From contig NZ_BAABAQ010000003.1 in the NCBI RefSeq assembly GCF_039537505.1, positions 434,001 to 498,000 of the forward strand: a DNA stretch of 64,000 bases, read 5' to 3'. The stretch comes from Streptosporangium oxazolinicum (lineage in GTDB: Bacteria; Actinomycetota; Actinomycetes; Streptosporangiales; Streptosporangiaceae). A model generated the notes under the pieces. It saw nothing but the letters and a program-made list of their open reading frames with translations. It was not told where the DNA came from and ran no database searches. The translations under genes and the position numbers were made by a program. Of this stretch, positions 58,502-64,000 are shown one piece after another. How positions within the stretch are numbered: the first letter of the stretch is position 1; each line of letters begins with the position of its first letter.

Positions 58502-58516
58502 GTTCACATAGCGAAC
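58502..58516. promoter_or_regulatory. IclR-type operator-like site, pca side
   Basis: GTTCACATAGCGAAC. Its reverse complement GTTCGCTATGTGAAC differs from the site at 58360 at one position. The two face the divergent operons. Confidence 0.6.
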
Positions 58517-58557
58517 AAATGCCGACCCGGATGGCGAGAACCCCCGAAGAGGACGCG

Positions 58558-58677
58558 ATGACCATGACGGATCCGCTCGCCGAGACGCTCGCCGAGACGG
58601 CGGCCCACGCCGGGCGCGACGACGTGGCGACGGAGGATCCCGCCCACCTCGCCCCCGGGAGCTCCCATGAGAGATGA
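58558..58677 (+). CDS. Possible 39-aa leader ORF before pcaF
   Basis: ATG with GAAGAGGA upstream. MTMTDPLAETLAETAAHAGRDD... ending SSHER, acidic. No family. It may be a short leader or the start of a lost gene; the pcaGH and pcaIJ genes expected in such a locus are absent. Confidence 0.3.
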   Translation: MTMTDPLAETLAETAAHAGRDDVATEDPAHLAPGSSHER

Positions 58678-58781
58678 ACCCCGCGTGAGGCGCGAGGCGC
58701 CGGTTGGGCCGCGCACCACCCGGCACCGGTGTCCCCCGCGACCGCGACACCCGACCACCCCGCGGACAGGAGTCCCCGATC

Positions 58782-59963
58782 GTGAACGACGTCTACATCC
58801 TCGACGCGGTCCGCACCCCCATCGGCCGGTACGGCGGGGCACTGTCGGGCGTCCGCCCCGACGACCTCGCCGCGCACGTCGTCCGCGCGCTGGCCGGCCG
58901 GGCCCCCGCCCTCGACCCCGCCGCGATCGAGGACGTCTTCTTCGGCGCCGCCAACGGCGCGGGCGAGGACAACCGGGACGTCGCGCGGATGGCCGTGCTC
59001 CTGGCCGGACTGCCGGTGACGGTGCCCGGCACGACCCTCAACCGGCTGTGCGGCTCCGGCCTGGAGGCGGCGATCGCCGCCTCCCGCGCGGTGGCCGTGG
59101 GTGACGCGTCCCTGGTGGTCGCCGGAGGTTCCGAGTCGATGAGCCGGGCGCCGTGGGTGATGCCCAAGCCCGCCCGGGGCTTCGACCGGGGTGAGCGGAC
59201 CCTGCACGACACGGCCCTCGGCTGGCGCATGGTCAACCCCCGGATGCCCGCCGAGTGGACGGTCACCCTGGGCGAGGCCACCGAGATCCTCGCCGACCGC
59301 TACGCCATCGGCCGCGAGGCCCAGGACCGGTTCGCGCTGCGCAGCCACCGGCGCGCGGCGGCGGCCTGGGAGCGCGGCGTCTTCGACCGCGAGGTGGTCC
59401 CGCTCGACGCCCTCGGCCACGACGAGTCCGTCAGGGCCGACGCGACCGAGGAGTCCCTGGCCGCTCTGAAACCGGTCTTCCGCCCCGACGGCACCGTCAC
59501 CGCGGGAAACGCCTCCCCCCTCAACGACGGCGCCGCCGCGCTGCTCGTCGGCGACGAGGCGGGAGCCGCCCGGTCCGGGCTGGCCCCGCTGGCCAGGATC
59601 GTCTCCCGCGCGGTGATCGGCGTGGAGCCGCACCTGTTCGGCATCGGACCGGTCGACGCGGCCCGTACGGCCCTCGGACGGGCGGGCATCGGCTGGTCCG
59701 ACCTGAGCGTGGTCGAGCTCAACGAGGCGTTCGCCGCCCAGTCGCTGGCGTGCCTCGCCGAGTGGCCCGACCTCGACCCCGAGATCGTCAACGTCAACGG
59801 CGGCGCCATCGCCCTCGGCCACCCCCTCGGCTCCTCGGGGGCGCGCGTCCTCGGTACCCTCGCCCACGAGCTGCACCACCGGGGCGGCGGGTACGGCCTG
59901 GCCGCCATCTGCGTCGGCGTGGGCCAGGGGCTCGCCGTCGTCCTTGAGGGAACCGGCTCCTGA
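58782..59963 (+). CDS. pcaF: Beta-ketoadipyl-CoA thiolase
   Basis: 393 residues, GTG start with AGGAG upstream. Thiolase motifs: nucleophile Cys in LNRLCGSGLEAAIAA, NVNGGAIALGHPLGSSGARVLGTL (His) and AICVGVGQGLAVVLE (second Cys). The start NDVYILDAVRTPIGRYGGALSGVRPDDLAAHVVRAL is typical of PcaF/PaaJ. The known last step splits 3-oxoadipyl-CoA to succinyl-CoA and acetyl-CoA. The assignment as PcaF rather than another thiolase rests on the neighbouring pcaB, pcaC and pcaR. Confidence 0.88.
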   Translation: MNDVYILDAVRTPIGRYGGALSGVRPDDLAAHVVRALAGRAPALDPAAIEDVFFGAANGAGEDNRDVARMAVLLAGLPVTVPGTTLNRLCGSGLEAAIAASRAVAVGDASLVVAGGSESMSRAPWVMPKPARGFDRGERTLHDTALGWRMVNPRMPAEWTVTLGEATEILADRYAIGREAQDRFALRSHRRAAAAWERGVFDREVVPLDALGHDESVRADATEESLAALKPVFRPDGTVTAGNASPLNDGAAALLVGDEAGAARSGLAPLARIVSRAVIGVEPHLFGIGPVDAARTALGRAGIGWSDLSVVELNEAFAAQSLACLAEWPDLDPEIVNVNGGAIALGHPLGSSGARVLGTLAHELHHRGGGYGLAAICVGVGQGLAVVLEGTGS

Positions 59964-59992
59964 GCGGCCGTCCGAACCACCCGGAGGTGGAC

Positions 59993-61381
59993 ATGACCTC
60001 TCCCGCGACCGGCGGCCCGTTCCCCGGCCCAGCCCCCAGCCCAGTCCCCGGTCCAGTCCCCGGTCTGTTCTCCGGGATGTTCGCCAGGGGCGGGGCCTCG
60101 GCGGAGGTGTCGGACGTCGCGTGGCTGGCCGCCATGCTGGACGTCGAGGCCGCGCTGTCCGGCGCGCAGGCCGGGCTCGGCCTGGTCCCCGCCGAGGTGC
60201 CCGCCGCGCTGGCAGAGGCCTGCCGCCCCGGGCTCTACGACATCGCCGAGCTGGGCGAAAGAGCCGCGCGGACCGGCAACCCCGTCATCCCGCTGGTCGC
60301 CGCCCTGCGGGAACGGGTCGAGCCCGGCCTGCGGCGTTTCGTCCACTACGGCGCCACCAGCCAGGACATCAACGACACCGCCGCCATGCTGGTCGCCCGC
60401 CGCGCCCTGGCACCGGTCCTGGCCGACCTGTCCGCCTGCGCGGACGCCTGCGCGCGGCTGGCGTCCGAGCACCGCGGCACCGTCATGGCCGGGCGCACCG
60501 TGCTGCAGCACGCCGTACCCGTCACGTTCGGGTTGAAGGCGGCGGGCTGGCTGAGCGCGCTTGACCGCGCGCGGGCCGGGCTGGCGGAGGTGCCGCTGCC
60601 GGTCCAGTACGGCGGGGCGGCCGGTACGCTGTCGGTCCTCGGCGAGCGGGGCCACGAGGTGCCACCCCTCCTCGCGGCCGGGCTGGGACTGACCGACCCG
60701 GTCCTCCCCTGGCACACCGACCGGACCCCGGTGGCCCGGCTGGCCTGCGCGCTCGGCACCGCCGCCGGGACGCTGGGCAAGACGGCGAACGACGTGAAGC
60801 TGCTCGCCCAGACCGAGGTGGCGGAGGTCGCCGAACCGGCGGGGCCCGGCCGGGGCACCTCCAGCGCGATGCCGCACAAGCGCAACCCGGTGGGCTCGAT
60901 GTCCGTGCTCGCCTGCGTCCAGCGCGTCCCCGGCCTGGTCGCCTCGATCCTGGACGGCATGGTCCAGGAGCACGAGCGCGCGGCGGGCCCGTGGCAGGCC
61001 GAGTGGGAGACGCTGGGCGAGCTGCTCCGGCTCACCGGCAGCGCCGCCTCCTGGCTCCGCGAGGTGCTGGAGGGCCTGACCGTGGACACCGCCAGGATGC
61101 GCGCCAATCTCGGGGCGACCCGAGGGCTGCTCATGGCCGAGCAGGTCGTCGTACGGCTCGGAGGCACCCCGGAGGCCCGGCGGCTGGTGGACGCCGCCTG
61201 CGCCCGCGCCGTCGAAGGCGGCTCGGAGCTGCGGGAGGTCCTGCTCGCCGATCCCGGCGTCTCCCTGACCATAGAGGAGATCGACGCGGCCCTCGACCCG
61301 GCGGGCGCCCTCGGCTCCGCCGCCACCTTCGTCGACCGGGCGCTCGCCGCCCACGAGAACTTCACGGGAGCCGGTTCATGA
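59993..61381 (+). CDS. pcaB: 3-carboxy-cis,cis-muconate cycloisomerase
   Basis: 462 residues; the ATG at 59993 has GGAGG 5 bases upstream. Fumarase/aspartase superfamily: VHYGATSQDINDTAAMLVAR and the signature GTSSAMPHKRNPVGSM. The pattern EVAEPAGPGRGTSSAMPHKRNP and VPLPVQYGGAAGTLSVLG are those of PcaB. It converts 3-carboxy-cis,cis-muconate to gamma-carboxymuconolactone. The N-terminus carries an unusual Pro-Gly repeat (PGPAPSPVPGPVPG) before the domain. Coupled to pcaC by ATGA. Confidence 0.9.
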   Translation: MTSPATGGPFPGPAPSPVPGPVPGLFSGMFARGGASAEVSDVAWLAAMLDVEAALSGAQAGLGLVPAEVPAALAEACRPGLYDIAELGERAARTGNPVIPLVAALRERVEPGLRRFVHYGATSQDINDTAAMLVARRALAPVLADLSACADACARLASEHRGTVMAGRTVLQHAVPVTFGLKAAGWLSALDRARAGLAEVPLPVQYGGAAGTLSVLGERGHEVPPLLAAGLGLTDPVLPWHTDRTPVARLACALGTAAGTLGKTANDVKLLAQTEVAEVAEPAGPGRGTSSAMPHKRNPVGSMSVLACVQRVPGLVASILDGMVQEHERAAGPWQAEWETLGELLRLTGSAASWLREVLEGLTVDTARMRANLGATRGLLMAEQVVVRLGGTPEARRLVDAACARAVEGGSELREVLLADPGVSLTIEEIDAALDPAGALGSAATFVDRALAAHENFTGAGS

Positions 61382-61809
61382 GCGAACGAAACACCGAGGA
61401 CGCGAGCCGCACGAGCACCTGGGAGGCCGGGGACGCGACGCGCCGGGCCGTACTCGGCGACGAGCACGTGGACCGCGCCGTCGCGACCACCACCCCGTTC
61501 ACCGCGGACTTCCAGGAGTTCATCACCAGGTACGCGTGGGGTGAGATCTGGACCCGCCCCGGCCTGGACCGGCGTACCCGCAGCTGCGTCACGCTGGCCG
61601 TGCTCACCGCGCTGGGGCACGAGCACGAGCTGGCCCTGCACGTGAGGGCGGCGCTCCGCGTCGGCCTGACCGAGGAGGAGATCAAGGAGGTGCTCCTGCA
61701 GACCGCGATCTACGCGGGCGTGCCCGCCGCCAACCGGGCGTTCGCGGTGGCACGGGCGGCGCTAGAGTTCGAGCGGAACGAGGAGGGCGGGGATGATCGA
61801 ACCGATTGA
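61378..61809 (+). CDS. pcaC: 4-carboxymuconolactone decarboxylase
   Basis: 143 residues. CMD family: RRAVLGDEHVDRAVA...FTADFQEFITRYAWGEIWTRPGLDRRTRSCVTLAVLTALGHEHELALHVRAALRVGLTEEEIKEVLLQTAIYAGVPAANRAF is the full PcaC pattern, with the EhelHxxH-like EHELALH. It decarboxylates gamma-carboxymuconolactone to beta-ketoadipate enol-lactone. In many actinomycetes it is fused to PcaD as PcaL; here it is separate and no pcaD is adjacent. The 3' end overlaps pcaR by 17 bp. Confidence 0.92.
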   Translation: MSERNTEDASRTSTWEAGDATRRAVLGDEHVDRAVATTTPFTADFQEFITRYAWGEIWTRPGLDRRTRSCVTLAVLTALGHEHELALHVRAALRVGLTEEEIKEVLLQTAIYAGVPAANRAFAVARAALEFERNEEGGDDRTD

Positions 61810-62599
61810 CCGGGGCTCGGACCATGTGCAGTCGCTGGCACGCGGGCTCTCGGTGATCAAGGCGTTCAGCGCGACGAGCCCCGAGCTGACGCTCAGCGAG
61901 GTGGCCCGCGCGACCGGCCTGACCAGGGCCGCGGCCCGGCGGTTCCTGCTGACGCTCGTCGATCTCGGCTACGTCAGGACCGACGGGCGGCTGTTCGCGC
62001 TCTCCCCCCGCGTCCTGGATCTCGGGTACGCCTACCTGTCCAGTCTCTCGCTGCCCGAGGTGGCCGAGCCGCACCTCGAACGCCTCGTCGCCGAGGTGCA
62101 CGAGTCGGCGTCGGTGGCGGTGCTCGACGGCGAGGACGTCGTCTACGTGGCCCGGGTGGCGACCAGCAGGATCATGCGGGTGACCATCAACATCGGCACC
62201 CGGTTCCCGGCCCACTGCACCTCGATGGGCAGGGTGTTGCTGGCCTGGCTGCCGCCCGGCGACCTCGACGCCTACCTCGCGGAGGTCGAGCTCCACCGGT
62301 TCACCCCCAGGACGGTCACCTCCCCGGCCGCCCTCAGGACCGAGCTCGACAGGGTCCGCGCCCAGGGCTGGGCCATGGTCGACCAGGAGCTGGAGGAGGG
62401 CCTGCGCTCGATCGCCGTCCCCGTCAGGGAACGCTCGGGGCGGGTGACCGCCGCGATCAACATCTCCTCCCACGCGAGCCGTACGACCCCGGAGTCCGCC
62501 CGCCGCCACCTGCTCCCGCCGCTGCTCGCCACCGCGGCGCGGGTGGAGGCCGACCTGCACGCGTCGGGCGTCAAGGGCAGTGCCCTGTCCCCCCGCTGA
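61793..62599 (+). CDS. pcaR: IclR-family pca regulon regulator
   Basis: 268 residues. N-terminal winged helix LTLSEVARATGLTRAAARRFLLTLVDLGYVRTDGRLFALSPRVLDLGYAYLSS, then the IclR ligand domain (DVVYVARVATSRIMRVTINIGTRFPAHCTSMGRVLLAWLP; GWAMVDQELEEGLRSIAVPV). This matches the PcaR/PobR group. It is presumably an activator of the pca genes in response to beta-ketoadipate or protocatechuate. The GTTC-N7-GAAC sites at 58360 and 58502 are its likely targets. Confidence 0.92.
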   Translation: MIEPIDRGSDHVQSLARGLSVIKAFSATSPELTLSEVARATGLTRAAARRFLLTLVDLGYVRTDGRLFALSPRVLDLGYAYLSSLSLPEVAEPHLERLVAEVHESASVAVLDGEDVVYVARVATSRIMRVTINIGTRFPAHCTSMGRVLLAWLPPGDLDAYLAEVELHRFTPRTVTSPAALRTELDRVRAQGWAMVDQELEEGLRSIAVPVRERSGRVTAAINISSHASRTTPESARRHLLPPLLATAARVEADLHASGVKGSALSPR

Positions 62600-62837
62600 T
62601 CCTCACCACCGTCACCCGTCGCCCCGTGAGAACGTGCCGAGCCCGGCCCGCGGTACCGGTGGCCGGGACGCCGACCACATCTCCGCCATGCCGGTCGCCC
62701 GCCGATCCCTGGCACACTTCCTCACCACCGTCACCCGTCGCCCCGTGAGAACGTGCCGAGCCCGGCCCGCGGTACCGGTGGCCGGGACGCCGACCACATC
62801 TCCGCCATGCCGGTCGCCCGCCGATCCCTGGCACACT
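62600..62837. repeat. Perfect 119 bp tandem duplication
   Basis: 62600-62718 is repeated without a change at 62719-62837. The first copy begins with the base after the pcaR stop codon. Each copy contains a 26 bp near-palindrome (CCCGGCC...CGGTACCG...GGCCGGG, 62642-62667 and 62761-62786) able to form a terminator-like hairpin. Confidence 0.9.
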
Positions 62838-62844
62838 ACCTTGA

Positions 62845-62858
62845 TGACAACGTTGTCA
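62845..62858. promoter_or_regulatory. Perfect palindromic LacI-type operator
   Basis: TGACAACGTTGTCA, 30 bp before the start of the downstream LacI-family gene. A central CG with symmetric arms is typical. Autoregulation is likely. Confidence 0.7.
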
Positions 62859-62887
62859 ACGCGCCGAACCTGGGCGATGATCGGGCC

Positions 62888-63877
62888 GTGACAGAGAGTT
62901 CGCGGGGACGTCCCACCATGAAGGACGTCGCGTCGGCGGCCGGGGTGGCGCTGAAGACCGTCTCCCGGGTCGTCAACGGCGAGCCGGGGGTCACCCTCGC
63001 CACCGCCGAGCGGGTCACGACCGCCATCGAGCGACTCGGCTACCGGCGCAACGAGAGCGCCCGCGTGCTGCGCCAGGGCAGGACCGCGAGCATCGGCCTG
63101 GTGATCGAGGACGTGGCCGACCCCTTCTACGCGGGGCTCAGCCGCGCGGTCGAGGACGTGGCGCTCCGGCACGGCTCGCTGGTGCTCAGCGGCTCCTCGG
63201 GGGAGGATCCCCGGCGCGAGCGGGAACTGGTCCTCACCTTCTGCTCCCGCGGGGTCGACGGCCTGATCATCGTGCCCGCCGGGACCGACCACGACTACCT
63301 GCGGCCCGAGCTCGACGCGGGCATCGCCGCCGTCTTCGCCGACCGGCCGGGCGGGCCGGACGCCGACACGGTGCTCTGCGACAACGCCGGAGGCGCGTAC
63401 GCGGGGGTCTCCCACCTGATCCGGCACGGCCACCGCCGGGTCGCCTTCGTCGGCGACAGCGCGTCCATCTTCACCTCGGGTGAGCGCCTGCGCGGTTACC
63501 GTCGCGCCCTCGGGGAGGCGGGCCTGCCCTTCGACACCTCCCTGGTCGCGACCGGCCCGGCCCGGCAAGCCGGCCTCGCCCTGATCCGGATGCTCTCCGG
63601 CGACGACCCGCCCACGGCGGTGTTCACCGGCAACGGCCGGATCACCGTGGCCGCGCTGCGCACGGGACGCCGCCTCGCCCTGGTGGGCTTCGACGACTTC
63701 GAACTGGCCGACCTGCTCGATCCCGGCGTGACCGTGGTGGCCCAGGACCCGGTCCGGCTCGGCGCGACCGCCGCCGAACTGCTCTTCCGCCGCCTCTCCG
63801 GCGACCTCGGCTCTCCCGAACGGATCGAGCTGCCGACCCGGCTCATCCCCCGCGGGTCGGGAGAACTCCCGCCGTGA
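62888..63877 (+). CDS. LacI-family transcription regulator
   Basis: 329 residues from the GTG at 62888. HTH TMKDVASAAGVALKTVSRVVNGEPGVTLATAERV, hinge RRNESARVLRQGRT, then a ligand domain with SIGLVIEDVADPFYAGLSRAVED, HLIRHGHRRVAFVGD and LVGFDDFELADLLDPGVTVVAQDP. The spacing and the PTAVFTGNGRITVAAL segment suit a sugar or polyol repressor. A perfect palindrome lies just upstream. Target genes are not evident in the window; it may control something beyond 64 kb. Confidence 0.92.
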   Translation: MTESSRGRPTMKDVASAAGVALKTVSRVVNGEPGVTLATAERVTTAIERLGYRRNESARVLRQGRTASIGLVIEDVADPFYAGLSRAVEDVALRHGSLVLSGSSGEDPRRERELVLTFCSRGVDGLIIVPAGTDHDYLRPELDAGIAAVFADRPGGPDADTVLCDNAGGAYAGVSHLIRHGHRRVAFVGDSASIFTSGERLRGYRRALGEAGLPFDTSLVATGPARQAGLALIRMLSGDDPPTAVFTGNGRITVAALRTGRRLALVGFDDFELADLLDPGVTVVAQDPVRLGATAAELLFRRLSGDLGSPERIELPTRLIPRGSGELPP

Positions 63878-63905
63878 CCGCTTTCCGGACGATCGCTTCG
63901 TGCGC

Positions 63906-64000
63906 TCAGGCGACGTGGGTGGCCAGGGTGACGCCGGTGAGGCGCTCGGCCTCGGCCCACAGCCGGGCGTTGACCACGGGGTCCAGGGCCCTGCGGGGCA
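63906..64000 (-). CDS. C-terminal end of a probable short-chain dehydrogenase
   Basis: Thirty-one residues remain (RRALDPVVNARLWAEAERLTGVTLATHVA at the end). DPxxxxxLWxxxExLTG is the usual end of retinol-dehydrogenase-like SDRs in actinomycetes. The rest lies outside the window. Confidence 0.5.
   Translation of the reverse strand, partial: PRRALDPVVNARLWAEAERLTGVTLATHVA

Overview
The window is high-GC actinomycete DNA, probably chromosomal. The signs are the GC-rich third codon positions, the many GTG starts, the TAT and lipobox secretion signals, the actinobacterial families (DUF4235, DUF6458, CGNR zinc fingers, MshA-like GT4) and the saprophyte-type secreted enzymes. The gene types resemble Streptosporangiales, but that placement is inference. 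No replication origin, rRNA, CRISPR array or intact transposase was seen.

Layout. 1-8 kb: end of a glycosyltransferase, two small membrane proteins, a lone MetQ-type lipoprotein, a DUF305 lipoprotein, a chitin-type lytic polysaccharide monooxygenase, a quinone-oxidoreductase-like gene behind a 5 x 16 bp repeat, and a divergent CGNR regulator/MFS pair. 8-17 kb: a TAT-exported sugar-isomerase-like protein, then an accessory stretch (CYTH-domain cyclase-like gene; a regulator divergent from a zinc-finger protein/ACP/FabV operon in which the ACP is frameshifted; an epimerase; TrmO-like; GNAT). 17-27 kb: secreted M14 carboxypeptidase, a MarR-controlled FAD monooxygenase/metallo-beta-lactamase-fold pair, and a secreted ThuA plus glucose/sorbosone dehydrogenase pair with near-identical C-terminal discoidin domains, preceded by four LacI-type operator-like palindromes and a degenerate 33 bp repeat array.

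28.4-45.2 kb is the most unusual part. Three gene blocks appear to form one NTP-dependent conflict or signalling system. Block A (+): Trypco1-like protein, BchI/MoxR-like AAA ATPase, BchD-like vWA protein, a short Pro-rich protein, a CHAT caspase-like protease, and a trypsin-vWA-GTPase fusion. Block B (-): separate vWA and GTPase proteins homologous to parts of that fusion, and two large paralogous GTPase-associated (GAP1-like) proteins, one with a C-terminal membrane anchor. Block C (+): a DUF4407 membrane coiled-coil protein and a Ser/Thr kinase with C-terminal MgtE_N-like helical repeats. A tRNA-Lys lies directly beyond, with its 3' end facing the system.

45-58 kb: OsmC, small and low-complexity proteins (DHE-repeat; Pro-rich charged repeat), a holin-like membrane protein, an aromatic amino acid lyase homologue lacking the usual MIO tripeptide, a LacI-regulated amidohydrolase/51-aa protein/cysteine-dioxygenase operon, a HAD phosphatase, a secreted glycerophosphodiesterase, and a CynX/NimT-type transporter. 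58-64 kb: a beta-ketoadipate locus (aldehyde dehydrogenase with a 45-aa coupled ORF, divergent from pcaF-pcaB-pcaC-pcaR) with paired IclR-type operator-like sites, then a perfect 119 bp tandem duplication in front of a probably autoregulated LacI gene.
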